A DNA stretch of 64,000 bases from Anaspis maculata (GCA_949128115.1 OX421961.1:130141050-130205049); one strand, 5' to 3'; positions 48,514 through 61,742 are shown, counted from the stretch's first letter. Notes: generated by a model from the sequence alone, not told the origin. Program-made: numbers and translations.

Positions 48514-50020
48514 GTCACGTGGGTTGAAGCCTGAAGTCACGTGGGTTGGAGCCTGGAGTCACGTGGGTTCAAACCTGAACTTTTTGGATAACAATTGTGT
48601 CTTTTTTTCTATATTTGTGTTTGTTCGTCAGATGTTGCGTTTGGAACAAGTAGCTGCCAACATCGAAAGTGGTGACCGATCGTTTTGAAAGTCACGTGGG
48701 TTGAAGCCTGGAGTCACGTGGGTTGGAGCCTGGAGTCACGTGGGTTCAAACCTGAACTTTTTGGATAACAATTGTGTCTTTTCTTCTATATTTGTGTTCG
48801 TTCGTCAGATGTTGCGTTTGGAACAAGTAGCTGCCAACATCAAAAGTGGTGACCGATCGTTTCAAAAGTCACGTGGGTTGAAGCCTGGAGTCACGTGGGT
48901 TGGAGCCTGGAGGCACGTGGGTTCATACCTGAACTTTTTGGATAACAATTGTGTCTTTTCTTCTATATTTGTGTTCGTTCGTCAGATGTTGCGTTTGGAA
49001 CAAGTAGCTGCCAACATCAGAAGTGGTGACCGATCGTTTTAAAAGTCACGTGGGTCGAAGCCTGAAGTCACGTGGGTTGAAGCCTGAAGTCACGTGGGTT
49101 GGAGCCTGGAGTCACGTGGGTTCAAACCTGAACTTTTTGAATAACAATTTCGTCATTTTTTTTTGATATTTGTGTTCGTTCGTCGGATGTTGCGTTTGGA
49201 ACAAGTAGCTGCCAACTCCAAAAGTGGTGACCGATCGTTTTAAAAGTCACGTGGGTTGAAGCCTGAAGTCACGTGGGTTGAAGCCTGAAGTCACGTGGGT
49301 TGAAGCCTGATGTCACGTGGGTTAAAACCTGAACTTTTTGGATAACAATTGTGTCTTTACTACTATATTTGTGTTCGTTTGTCAGATGTTGCGTTTGGAA
49401 CAAGTAGCTGCCAACATCAAAAGTGGTGACCGATCGTTTTGAAAGTCACGTGGGTTGAAGCCTGGAGTCACGTGGGTTCAAACCTGAACTTTTTGGATAA
49501 CAATTGTGTCTTTTTTTCTATATTTGTGTTCGTTCGTCAGATGTTGCGTTTGGAAAGAGTAGCTGCCAACTTCAAAAGTGGTGACCGATCGTTTTCAAAG
49601 TCACGTGGGTTGAAGCCTGAAGTCACGTGGGTTAAAGCCTGAAGTCACGTGGGTTGGAACCTGAACATTTTGGATAACAATTGTGTCTTTTCTTCTATAT
49701 TTGTGTTCGTTCGTCAGATGTTGCGTTTGGAACAAGTAGCTGCCAACATCAAAAGTGGTGACCGATCGTTTCAGAAGTCACGTGGGTTGAAGCCTGAAGT
49801 CACGTGGGTTGGAGACTGGAGTCACGTGGGTTCATACCTGAACTTTTTGGATAACAATTGTGTCTTTTTTTCTATATTTGTGTTCGTTCGTCAGATGTTG
49901 CGTTTGGAAAGAGTAGCTGCCAACTTCAAAAATGGTGACCGTTCGTTTTCAAAGTCACGTGGGTTGAAGCCTGAAGTCACGTGGGTTAAAACCTGAACTT
50001 TTTGGATAACAATTAAGTCT
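48514..50020 (+). repeat. E-like satellite segment
   Basis: Resembles the later HOR E in monomer order. It matches 57,310-58,460 at an offset of about 8,792, and 61,370-61,890 at 11,936, with a 22-bp difference because one subrepeat is missing near 49,440-49,480. Markers are CATCGAAAG, TTTACTACTATATTTG, GTTCATACC, CGTCGGATG and GAACATTTTGG. Monomers with only two subrepeats are present. No gene is seen. Confidence 0.83.
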
Positions 50021-50559
50021 TTAGTTTATCGATATTTGTGTTCGTTCGTCAGATGTTGCGTTTGGAACAAGTAGCTGCCATTTCCAAAAGTGGTGACCGA
50101 TCGTTTCAAAAGTCACGTTGGTTGAAGCCTGGAGTCACGTGGGTTGGGGCTTGGAGTCACGTGGGCTGAAACCTGATATTTTTGGATAACAATTGTGTCT
50201 TTTCTCCTTTATTTGTGTTCGTTCGTCAGATGTTGCGTTTGGAAAGAGAATCTAACAACTTCAAAAGTGGTGACCGATCGTTTTCAAAGTCACGTGGGTT
50301 AAAGCCTGAAGTCACGTGGGTTGAAGCCTGGAGTCACGTGGGTTAAAACCTGAACTTTTTGGATAACAATTGTGTCTTTTCTTCTATATATGTGTTCGTT
50401 CGTCAGATGTTGCGTTTGGAACAAGTAGCTGCCAACATCAAGAGTGGTGACCAATCATTTTGAAAGTCACGTGAGTTGAAGCCTGAAATCACGTGGGTTG
50501 GAGCCTGGAGTCACGTGGGTTCAAACCTGAATTTTTGGATAACAATTGTGTCTTTTTTT
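50021..50559 (+). repeat. Isolated B-like fragment with an epsilon monomer
   Basis: Contains the only epsilon monomer outside the A and B blocks (AATCTAAC at 50,249). It is preceded by GGTTGGGGCTTGG and GGGCTGAAACC. The part from about 50,280 corresponds to 34,500-34,780. The epsilon copy is more diverged than the others, with CACGTTGG, GATATTTTTGG and TTCTCCTTTATTTG, so this fragment may be older. Confidence 0.8.
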
Positions 50560-52780
50560 CTATATTTGTGTTCGTTCGTCAGATGTTGCGTTTGGAAAGA
50601 GTAGCTGCCAACTTCAAAAATGGTGACCGATCGTTTTCAAAGTCACGTGGGTTGAAGCCTGAAGTCACGTGAGTTGAAGCCTGAAGTAGTGAAGTCACGT
50701 GGGTTGAAGCCTGAAGTCACGTGGGTCAAAACCTGAACTTTTTGGATAACAATTGTGTCTTTTCTTCCATATTTGTGTTCGTTCGTCAGATGTTGCGTTT
50801 GGAACAAGTAGCTGCCAACATCAAAAGTGGTGACCGATCGTTTTGAAAGTCACGTGGGTTGAAGCCTGAAGTCACGTGGGTTGGAGCCTGGAGTCACGTG
50901 GGTTCAAACCTGAACTTTTTGAATAACAATTTCGTAATTTTTTTTTTGACATTTGTGTTTGTTCGTCAGATGTTGCGTTTGGAACAAGTAGCTGCCAACT
51001 CCAAAAGTGGTGACCGATCGTTTTGAATGTCACGTGGGTTGAAGCCTGAAATCACGTGGGTTGAAGCCTGAAGTCACGTGGGTTAAAACCTGAACTTTTT
51101 GGATAACAATTGTGTCTTTTCTTCTATATTTGTGTTCGTTCGTCAGATGTTGCGTTTGGAACAAGTAGCTGCCAACATCAAAAGTGGTGACCGATCGATT
51201 TAAAAGTCACGTGAGTTGAAGCCTGAAGTCACGTGGGTTGGAGCCTGGAGTCACGTGGGTTCAAACCTGAACTTTTTGAATAACAATTTCGTCATTTTTG
51301 TTTTGATATTTGTGATCGTTCGTCAGATGTTGCGTTTGGAACAAGTAGCTGCCAACATCAAAAGTGGTGACCGATCGTTTTAAAAGTCACGTGGGTTGAA
51401 GCCTGGAGTCACGTGGGTTGAAGCCTGAAGTCACGTGGGTTGAAGCCTGAAATCACGTGGGTTAAAACCTGAACTTTCTGGATAACAATTGTGTCTTTAC
51501 TTCTATATTTGTGTTCGTTTGTCAGATGTTGCGTTTGGAACAAGTAGCTGCCAACTCCAAAAGTGGTGACCGATCGTTTTAAAAGTCACGTGGGTTGAAG
51601 CCTGAAGTCACGTGGGTTGGAGCCTGGAGTCACGTGGGTTCAAACCTGAACTTTTTGGATAACAATTGTGTTTTTTTTTTCTATATTTGTGTTCGTTCGT
51701 CAGATGTTGCGTTTGGAAAGAGTAGCTGCCAACTTCAAAAATGGTGACCGATCGTTTTCAAAGTCACGTGGGTTGAAGCCTGAAGTCACGTGAGTTGAAG
51801 CCTGAAGTAGTGAAGTCACGTGGGTTGAAGCCTGGAGTCACGTGGGTCAAAACCTGAACTTTTTGGATAACAATTGTGTCTTTTCTTCCATATTTGTGTT
51901 CGTTCGTCAGATGTTGCGTTTGGAACAAGTAGCTGCCAACATCAAAAGTGGTGACCGATCGTTTTAAAAGTCACGTGGGTTGAAGCCTGAAGTCACGTGG
52001 GTTGGAGCCTGGAGTCACGTGGGTTCAAACCTGAACTTTTTGAATAACAATTGTGTCATTTTTGTTCTGATATTTGTGTTCGTTCGTCATATGTTGCGTT
52101 TGGAACAAGTAGCTGCCATCTCCAAAAGTGGTGACCGATCGTTTTGAAAGTCACGTGGGTTGAAGCCTGGAGTCACGTGGGTTGAAGCCTGAAGTCACGT
52201 GGGTTGAAGCCTGAAATCACGTGGGTTAAAACCTGAACTTTCTGGATAACAATTGTGTCTTTACTTCTATATTTGTGTTCGTTCGTCAGATGTTACGTTT
52301 GGAACAAGTAGCTGCCAACATCAAAAGTGGTGACCGATCGTTTTAAAAGTCACGTGGGTTGAAGCTTGAAGTCACGTGGGTTGGAGCCTGGAGTCACGTG
52401 GGTTCAATCCTGAACTTTTTGGATAACAATTGTGTCTTTTTTTCTATATTTGTGTTCGTTCGTCAGATGTTGCGTTTGGTAAGGGTAGCTGCCAACTTCA
52501 AAAATGGTGACCGATCGTTTTCAAAGTCACGTGGGTTGGAGCCTGAAGTCACGTGGATTGAAGCCTGAAGTCACGTGGGTTGAAGCCTGAAGTCACGTGG
52601 GTTAAAACCAGATTTTCTTGGATAACAAATTTGTCTTTTCTTCTATATTTGTGTTCGTTCGTCAGATGTTGCGTTTGGAACAAGTAGCTGCCAACATCAA
52701 AAGTGGTGACCGATCGTTTTTAGAGGCACGTGGGTTGAAGCCTGAAGTCACGTGGGTTGGAGCCTGGAGTCACGTGGGTT
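50560..52780 (+). repeat. Higher-order repeat C, partial third copy
   Basis: Aligns with 42,520-44,900 at offset 8,040, changing to 7,863 near 51,600, a step of exactly 177 bp: the monomer at about 43,561-43,737 is missing here. TAGTGAAG insertions are at 50,687 and 51,808. CGTTTTTAGAGGCACG is at about 52,711. The alignment ends at about 52,750, where a 22-bp subrepeat (TTGGAGCC type) has been added. Confidence 0.85.
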
Positions 52781-52889
52781 GAAACCTGAACTTTTTGGAT
52801 AACAATTGTGTCTTTACTTCTATATTTGTGTTCGTTCGTCAGATGTTGCGTTTGGAACAAGTAGCTGCCAACATCAAAAGTGGTGACCG

Positions 52890-53605
52890 ATCATTTTGAA
52901 AGTCACGTGGGTTGAAGCCTGAAGTCACGTGGGTTGGAGCCTGGAGTCACGTGGGTTCAAACCTGAACTTTTTGAATAACAATTTCGTAATTTTTTTTTT
53001 GACATTTGTGTTTGTTCGTCAGATGTTGCGTTTGGAACAAGTAGCTGCCAACTCCAAAAGTGGTGACCGATCGTTTTAAATGTCACGTGGGTTGAAGCCT
53101 GAAGTCACGTGGGTTGAAGCCTGAAGTCACGTGGGTTAAAACCTGAACTTTTTGGATAACAATTGTGTCTTTTCTTCTATATTTGTGTTCGTTCGTCAGA
53201 TGTTGCGTTTGGAACAAGTAGCTGCCAACATCAAAAGTGGTGACCGATCATTTTGAAAGTCACGTGGGTTGAAGCCTGAAGTCACGTGGGTTGGAGCCTG
53301 GAGTCACGTGGGTTCAAACCTGAACTTTTTGAATAACAATTTCGTAATTTTTTTTTTGACATTTGTGTTTGTTCGTCAGATGTTGCGTTTGGAACAAGTA
53401 GCTGCCAACTCCAAAAGTGGTGACCGATCGTTTTAAATGTCACGTGGGTTGAAGCCTGAAGTCACGTGGGTTGAAGCCTGAAGTCACGTGGGTTAAAACC
53501 TGAACTTTTTGGATAACAATTGTGTCTTTTCTTCTATATTTGTGTTCGTTCGTCAGATGTTGCGTTTGGAACAAGTAGCTGCCAACATCAAAAGTGGTGA
53601 CCGAT
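52890..53605 (+). repeat. 357-bp tandem duplication (two monomers)
   Basis: The rare marker GATCATTTTGAAAG occurs at 52,891 and 53,248, an offset of 357 bp. Each copy comprises a gamma-type monomer with TTTCGTAATTTTT, GACATTTGTGTTTG and AAATGTCACG plus its alpha neighbour. The two copies look identical by eye, so this is among the youngest events in the window. Confidence 0.87.
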
Positions 53606-55649
53606 CGTTTTAAAAGTCACGTGAGTTGAAGCCTGAAGTCACGTGGGTTGGAGCCTGGAGGCACGTGGGTTCAAACCTGAACTTTTTGAATAACAATTTC
53701 GTCATTTTTGTTTTGATATTTGTGTTCGTTCGTCAGATGTTGCGTTTGGAACAAGTAGCTGCCAACATCAAAAGTGGTGACCGATCGTTTTAAAAGTCAC
53801 GTGGGTTGAAGCCTGGAGTCACGTGGGTTGAAGCCTGAAGTCACGTGGGTTGAAGCCTGAAATCACGTGGGTTAAAACCTGAACTTTCTGGATAACAATT
53901 GTGTCTTTACTTCTATATTTGTGTTCGTTCGTCAGATGTTACGTTTGGAACAAGTAGCTGCCAACATCAAAAGTGGTGACCGATCGTTTTGAAAGTCACG
54001 TGGGTTGAAGCCTGGAGTCACGTGGGTTGAAGCCTGAAGTCACGTGGGTTGAAGCCTGAAATCACGTGGGTTAAAACCTGAACTTTCTTGATAACAATTG
54101 TGTCTTTTCTTCTATATTTGTGTTCGTTCGTCAGATGTTGCGTTTGGAACAAGTAGCTGCCAACATCAGAAGTGGTGACCGATCGTTTTAAAAGTCACGT
54201 GCGTCGAAGCCAGAAGTCACGTGGGTTGGAGCCTGGAGTCACGTGGGCTCAAACCTGACTTTTTGGAATAACAATTTCGTCATTTTTTTTTGATATTTGT
54301 GTTCGTTCGTCAGATGTTGCGTTTGGAACAAGTAGCTGCCAACTCCAAAAGTGGTGACCGATCGTTTTAAAAGTCACGTGGGTTGAAGCCTGAAGTCACG
54401 TGGGTTGAAGCCTGAAGTCACGTGGGTTAAAACCTGAACTTTTTGGATAACAATTAAGTCTTTACTTCTATATTTGTGTTCGTTCGTCAGATGTTGCGTT
54501 TGGAACAAGTAGCTGCCAACATCAAAAGTGGTGACCGATCGTTTTAAAAGTCACGTGGGTTGAAGCCTGAAGTCACGTGGGTTGGAGCCTGGAGTCACGT
54601 GGGTTCAAACCTGAACTTTTTGGATAACAATTGTGTTTTTTTTTTCTATATTTGTGTTCGTTCGTCAGATGTTGCGTTTGGAAAGAGTAGCTGCCAACTT
54701 CAAAAATGGTGACCGATCGTTTTCAAAGTCACGTGGGTTGAAGCCTGAAGTCACGTGAGTTGAAGCCTGAAGTAGTGAAGTCACGTGGGTTGAAGCCTGA
54801 AGTCACGTGGGTCAAAACCTGAACTTTTTGGATAACAATTGTGTCTTTTCTTCCATATTTGTGTTCGTTCGTCAGATGTTGCGTTTGGAACAAGTCGCTG
54901 CCAACATCAAAAGTGGTGACCGATCGTTTTAAAAGTCACGTGGGTTGAAGCCTGAAGTCACGTGGGTTGGAGCCTGGAGTCACGTGGGTTCAAACCTGAA
55001 CTTTTTGAATAACAATTTTGTCATTTTTGTTCTGATATTTGTGTTCGTTCGTCAGATGTTGCGTTTGGAACAAGTAGCTGCCATCTCCAAAAGTGGTGAC
55101 CGATCGTTTTGAAAGTCACGTGGGTTGAAGCCTGGAGTCACGTTGGTTGAAGCCTGAAGTCACGTGGGTTGAAGCCTGAAATCACGTGAGTTAAAACCTG
55201 AACTTTCTGGATAACAATTGTGTCTTTACTTCTATATTTGTGTTCGTTCGTCAGATGTTACGTTTGGAACAAGTAGCTGCCAACATCAAAAGTGGTGACC
55301 GATCGTTTTAAAAGTCACGTGGGTTGAAGCTTGAAGTCACGTGGGTTGGAGCCTGGAGTCACGTGGGTTCAATCCTGAACTTTTTGGATAACAATTGTGT
55401 CTTTTTTTCTATATTTGTGTTCGTTCGTCAGATGTTGCGTTTGGTAAGGGTAGCTGCCAACTTCAAAAATGGTGACCGATCGTTTTCAAAGTCACGTGGG
55501 TTGGAGCCTGAAGTCACGTGGGTTAAAACCTGAACTTTTTGGATAACAAATTTGTCTTTTCTTCTATATTTGTGTTCGTTCGTCAGATGTTGCGTTTGGA
55601 ACAAGTAGCTGCCAACATCAAAAGTGGTGACCGATCGTTTTAAGAGTCA
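53606..55649 (+). repeat. Module D, copy 1
   Basis: Matches 62,470-64,000 at offset 8,871 before, and 8,672 after, about 53,940-54,080. The difference of 199 bp is one four-subrepeat monomer present here and absent from copy 2. Markers are GAACTTTCTTGATAAC near 54,081, GTGCGTCGAAG near 54,200, GGGCTCAAACC followed by TTTTTGGAATAAC, and the TAGTGAAG insertion at 54,773. From about 54,430 it also parallels C-type sequence, and its last 130 bp parallel HOR A (GGATAACAAATTTG, TTTTAAGAG). Confidence 0.83.
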
Positions 55650-58600
55650 CGTGGGTTGAAGCCCGAAGTCACGTGGGTTGGAGCCTGGAGTCATGTGGGT
55701 TCAAACCTGAACTTTTTGGATAACAATGGTGTCTTTTCTTCTATATTTGTGTTCGTTCGTCAGATGTTGCGTTTGGAACAAGTAGCTGTCAACATCAAAA
55801 GTGGTGACCGATCGTTTTAGAAGTCACGTGGGTTCAAGCCTGAAGTCACGTGGGTTGGAGCCTGGAGTCACTTGGGTTCAAACCTGAACTTTTTGGATAA
55901 CAATTGTGTCTTTTTTTCTATATTTGTGTTCGTTCGTCAGATGTTGCGTTTGGAGAGAGTAGCTGCCAACTTCAAAAGTGGTGACCGATCGTTCTCAAAG
56001 TCACGTGGGTTGAAGCCTGAAGTCACGTGGGTTGAAGCCTGAAGTAACGTGGGTTGAAGCCTGAAGTCACGTGGGTTAAAACCTGAACTTTTTGGATAAC
56101 AATTGTGTCTTTTCTTCTATATTTGTGTTCGTTCGTCAGATGTTGCGTTTGGAACAAGTAGCTGCCTACATCAGAAGTGGTGACCGATCGTTTCAAAAGT
56201 CACGTGGGTCGAAGCCTGAAGTCACGTGGGTTGAAGCCTGGAGTCACGTGGGTTCAAACCTGAACTTTTTGAATAACAATTTCGTCATTTTTTTTTTATA
56301 TTTGTGTTCGTTCGTCAGATTTTGCGTTTGGAACAAGTAGCTGCCAACTCCAAAAGTGGTGACCGATCGTTTTAAAAATCACGTGGGTTGAAGCCTGAAG
56401 TCTCGTGGGTTGAAGCCCGAAGTCACGTGGGTTAAAACCTGAACTTTTTGGATAAAAATTGTGTCTTTACTTCTATATTTGTGTTCGTTCGTCAGATGTT
56501 GCGTTTGGAACAAGTAGCTGCCAACATCAAAAGTGGTGACCGATCGTTTTAAAAGTCACGTGGGTTGAAGCCTGAAGTCACGTGGGTTGAAGCCTGGAGT
56601 CACGTGGGTTCAAACCTGAAGTCACGTGGGTTAAAACCTGAACTTTTTGGGTAACAATTGTGTCTTTTTTTCTATATTTGTGTTCGTTCGTCAGATGTTG
56701 CGCTTGGAAAGAGTAGCTGCCAACTTCAAAAGTGGTGACCGATCGTTTCAAAAGTCACGTGGGTTGAAGCCTGAAGTAACGTGGGTTGAAGCCTGAAGTC
56801 ACGTGGGTTAAAACCTGAACTTTTTGGATAACAATTGTGTCTTTTCTTCTATATTTGTGTTCGTTCGTCAGATGTTGCGTTTGGAACAAGTAGCTGCCAA
56901 CATCAGAAGTGGTGACCGATCGTTTTAAAAGTCACGTGGGTCGAAGCCTGAAGCACGTGGGTTGAAGCTTGAAGTCACGTGGGTCAAAACCTGAACTTTT
57001 TGGATAACAATTGTGTCTTTTCTTCTATATTGGTGTTCGTTCGTCAGATGTTGCGTTTGGAACAAGTAGCTGCCAACATCAAGAGTGGTGACCGATCGTT
57101 TTAAAAGTCACGTGGGTTGAAGCCTGAAGTCACGTGGGTTGAAGCCTGAAGTCACGTGGGTTGAAGCCTGATGTCACGTGGGTTAAAACCTGAACTTTTT
57201 GGATAACAATTGTGTCTTTACTACTATATTTGTGTTCGTTTGTCAGATGTTGCGTTTGGAACAAGTAGCTGCCAACATCGAAAGTGGTGACCGATCGTTT
57301 TGAAAGTCACGTGGGTTGAAGCCTGAAGTCACGTGGGTTGGAGCCTGGAGTCACGTGGGTTCAAACCTGAACTTTTTGGATAACAATTGTGTCTTTTTTT
57401 CTATATTTGTGTTTGTTCGTCAGATGTTGCGTTTGGAACAAGTAGCTGCCAACATCGAAAGTGGTGACCGATCGTTTTGAAAGTCACGTGGGTTGAAGCC
57501 TGAAGTCACGTGGATTGGAGCCTGGAGTCACGTGGGTTCAAACCTGAACTTTTTGGATAACAATTGTGTCTTTTCTTCTATATTTGTGTTCGTTCGTCAG
57601 ATGTTGCGTTTGGAACAAGTAGCTGCCAACATCAAAAGTGGTGACCGATCGTTTAAAAAGTCACGTGGGTTGAAGCCTGGAGTCACGTGGGTTGGAGCCT
57701 GGAGTCACGTGGGTTCATACCTGAACTTTTTGGATAACAATTGTGTCTTTTCTTCTATATTTGTGTTCGTTCGTCGGATGTTGCGTTTGGAACAAGTAGC
57801 TGCCAACATCAGAAGTGGTGACCGATCGTTTTAAAAGTCACGTGGGTCGAAGCCTGAAGTCACGTGGGTTGAAGCCTGAAGTCACGTGGGTTGGAGCCTG
57901 GAGTCACGTGGGTTCAAACCTGAACTTCTTGAATTACAATTTCGTCATTTTTTTTTGATATTTGTGTTCGTTCGTCGGATGTTGCGTTTGGAACAAGTAG
58001 CTGCCAACTCCAAAAGTGGTGACCGATCGTTTTAAAAGTCACGTGGGTTGAAGCCTGAAGTCACGTGGGTTGAAGCCTGAAGTCACGTGGGTTGAAGCCT
58101 GATGTCACGTGGGTTAAAACCTGAACTTTTTGGATAACAATTGTGTCTTTACTACTATATTTGTGTTCGTTTGTCAGATGTTGCGTTTGGAACAAGTAGC
58201 TGCCAACATCAAAAGTGGTGACCAATCGTTTTGAAAGTCACGTGGGTTGAAGCCTGAAGTCACGTGGGTTGGAGCCTGGAGTCACGTGGGTTCAAACCTG
58301 AACTTTTTGGATAACAATTGTGTCTTTTTTTCTATATTTGTGTTCGTTCGTCAGATGTTGCGTTTGGAAAGAGTAGCTGCCAACTTCAAAAGTGGTGACC
58401 GATCGTTTTCAAAGTCACGTGGGTTGAAGCCTGAAGTCACGTGGGTTAGAGCCTGAAGTCACGTGGGTTGGAACCTGAACATTTTGGATAACAATTGTGT
58501 CTTTTCTTCTATATTTGTGTTCGTTCGTCAGATGTTGCGTTTGGAACAAGTAGCTGCCAACATCAAAAGTGGTGACCGATCGTTTCAAAAGTCACGTGGG

Positions 58601-58771
58601 TTGAAGCCTGAAGTCACGTGGGTTGAAGCCTGAAGTCACGTGGGTTGGAACCTGAACATTTTGGATAACAATTGTGTCTTTTCTTCTATATTTGTGTTCG
58701 TTCGTCAGATGTTGCGTTTGGAACAAGTAGCTGCCAACATCAAAAGTGGTGACCGATCGTTTCAAAAGTCA
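55650..58771 (+). repeat. Higher-order repeat E, copy 1 (period 3,122 bp)
   Basis: Aligned to copy 2 at a constant offset of 3,122 bp from about 55,650 to 58,623. By eye I noticed only three substitutions: TTGAAGCC against TTGGAGCC near 56,232, CGCTTGG against CGTTTGG at 56,701, and TTAGAGCC against TTAAAGCC near 58,449. The first part resembles HOR A (GTCATGTGGG, GGATAACAATGGTG, GGAGAGAG, CAGATTTTGCG). A 1-bp deletion, GAAGCACGTGGG for GAAGTCACGTGGG, lies at about 56,951. Near the right end a 177-bp monomer with GAACATTTTGG is tandemly duplicated (58,469 and 58,646). Confidence 0.9.
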
Positions 58772-61742
58772 CGTGGGTTGAAGCCCGAAGTCACGTGGGT
58801 TGGAGCCTGGAGTCATGTGGGTTCAAACCTGAACTTTTTGGATAACAATGGTGTCTTTTCTTCTATATTTGTGTTCGTTCGTCAGATGTTGCGTTTGGAA
58901 CAAGTAGCTGTCAACATCAAAAGTGGTGACCGATCGTTTTAGAAGTCACGTGGGTTCAAGCCTGAAGTCACGTGGGTTGGAGCCTGGAGTCACTTGGGTT
59001 CAAACCTGAACTTTTTGGATAACAATTGTGTCTTTTTTTCTATATTTGTGTTCGTTCGTCAGATGTTGCGTTTGGAGAGAGTAGCTGCCAACTTCAAAAG
59101 TGGTGACCGATCGTTCTCAAAGTCACGTGGGTTGAAGCCTGAAGTCACGTGGGTTGAAGCCTGAAGTAACGTGGGTTGAAGCCTGAAGTCACGTGGGTTA
59201 AAACCTGAACTTTTTGGATAACAATTGTGTCTTTTCTTCTATATTTGTGTTCGTTCGTCAGATGTTGCGTTTGGAACAAGTAGCTGCCTACATCAGAAGT
59301 GGTGACCGATCGTTTCAAAAGTCACGTGGGTCGAAGCCTGAAGTCACGTGGGTTGGAGCCTGGAGTCACGTGGGTTCAAACCTGAACTTTTTGAATAACA
59401 ATTTCGTCATTTTTTTTTTATATTTGTGTTCGTTCGTCAGATTTTGCGTTTGGAACAAGTAGCTGCCAACTCCAAAAGTGGTGACCGATCGTTTTAAAAA
59501 TCACGTGGGTTGAAGCCTGAAGTCTCGTGGGTTGAAGCCCGAAGTCACGTGGGTTAAAACCTGAACTTTTTGGATAAAAATTGTGTCTTTACTTCTATAT
59601 TTGTGTTCGTTCGTCAGATGTTGCGTTTGGAACAAGTAGCTGCCAACATCAAAAGTGGTGACCGATCGTTTTAAAAGTCACGTGGGTTGAAGCCTGAAGT
59701 CACGTGGGTTGAAGCCTGGAGTCACGTGGGTTCAAACCTGAAGTCACGTGGGTTAAAACCTGAACTTTTTGGGTAACAATTGTGTCTTTTTTTCTATATT
59801 TGTGTTCGTTCGTCAGATGTTGCGTTTGGAAAGAGTAGCTGCCAACTTCAAAAGTGGTGACCGATCGTTTCAAAAGTCACGTGGGTTGAAGCCTGAAGTA
59901 ACGTGGGTTGAAGCCTGAAGTCACGTGGGTTAAAACCTGAACTTTTTGGATAACAATTGTGTCTTTTCTTCTATATTTGTGTTCGTTCGTCAGATGTTGC
60001 GTTTGGAACAAGTAGCTGCCAACATCAGAAGTGGTGACCGATCGTTTTAAAAGTCACGTGGGTCGAAGCCTGAAGCACGTGGGTTGAAGCTTGAAGTCAC
60101 GTGGGTCAAAACCTGAACTTTTTGGATAACAATTGTGTCTTTTCTTCTATATTGGTGTTCGTTCGTCAGATGTTGCGTTTGGAACAAGTAGCTGCCAACA
60201 TCAAGAGTGGTGACCGATCGTTTTAAAAGTCACGTGGGTTGAAGCCTGAAGTCACGTGGGTTGAAGCCTGAAGTCACGTGGGTTGAAGCCTGATGTCACG
60301 TGGGTTAAAACCTGAACTTTTTGGATAACAATTGTGTCTTTACTACTATATTTGTGTTCGTTTGTCAGATGTTGCGTTTGGAACAAGTAGCTGCCAACAT
60401 CGAAAGTGGTGACCGATCGTTTTGAAAGTCACGTGGGTTGAAGCCTGAAGTCACGTGGGTTGGAGCCTGGAGTCACGTGGGTTCAAACCTGAACTTTTTG
60501 GATAACAATTGTGTCTTTTTTTCTATATTTGTGTTTGTTCGTCAGATGTTGCGTTTGGAACAAGTAGCTGCCAACATCGAAAGTGGTGACCGATCGTTTT
60601 GAAAGTCACGTGGGTTGAAGCCTGAAGTCACGTGGATTGGAGCCTGGAGTCACGTGGGTTCAAACCTGAACTTTTTGGATAACAATTGTGTCTTTTCTTC
60701 TATATTTGTGTTCGTTCGTCAGATGTTGCGTTTGGAACAAGTAGCTGCCAACATCAAAAGTGGTGACCGATCGTTTAAAAAGTCACGTGGGTTGAAGCCT
60801 GGAGTCACGTGGGTTGGAGCCTGGAGTCACGTGGGTTCATACCTGAACTTTTTGGATAACAATTGTGTCTTTTCTTCTATATTTGTGTTCGTTCGTCGGA
60901 TGTTGCGTTTGGAACAAGTAGCTGCCAACATCAGAAGTGGTGACCGATCGTTTTAAAAGTCACGTGGGTCGAAGCCTGAAGTCACGTGGGTTGAAGCCTG
61001 AAGTCACGTGGGTTGGAGCCTGGAGTCACGTGGGTTCAAACCTGAACTTCTTGAATTACAATTTCGTCATTTTTTTTTGATATTTGTGTTCGTTCGTCGG
61101 ATGTTGCGTTTGGAACAAGTAGCTGCCAACTCCAAAAGTGGTGACCGATCGTTTTAAAAGTCACGTGGGTTGAAGCCTGAAGTCACGTGGGTTGAAGCCT
61201 GAAGTCACGTGGGTTGAAGCCTGATGTCACGTGGGTTAAAACCTGAACTTTTTGGATAACAATTGTGTCTTTACTACTATATTTGTGTTCGTTTGTCAGA
61301 TGTTGCGTTTGGAACAAGTAGCTGCCAACATCAAAAGTGGTGACCAATCGTTTTGAAAGTCACGTGGGTTGAAGCCTGAAGTCACGTGGGTTGGAGCCTG
61401 GAGTCACGTGGGTTCAAACCTGAACTTTTTGGATAACAATTGTGTCTTTTTTTCTATATTTGTGTTCGTTCGTCAGATGTTGCGTTTGGAAAGAGTAGCT
61501 GCCAACTTCAAAAGTGGTGACCGATCGTTTTCAAAGTCACGTGGGTTGAAGCCTGAAGTCACGTGGGTTAAAGCCTGAAGTCACGTGGGTTGGAACCTGA
61601 ACATTTTGGATAACAATTGTGTCTTTTCTTCTATATTTGTGTTCGTTCGTCAGATGTTGCGTTTGGAACAAGTAGCTGCCAACATCAAAAGTGGTGACCG
61701 ATCGTTTCAAAAGTCACGTGGGTTGAAGCCTGAAGTCACGTG
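58772..61742 (+). repeat. Higher-order repeat E, copy 2
   Basis: Second member of the 3,122-bp tandem HOR. It shares the GAAGCACGTGGG single-base deletion (near 60,073), CACTTGGG (near 58,991), GAAGTCTCGTGGG (near 59,519) and GAATTACAATTTCG (near 61,053). Copy 2 ends near 61,742, where GGAGCCCGGAG and GTTCATACC replace the sequence that closes copy 1. The near-identity of the two copies, T-run lengths included, marks the most recent large duplication in the window. Confidence 0.9.
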
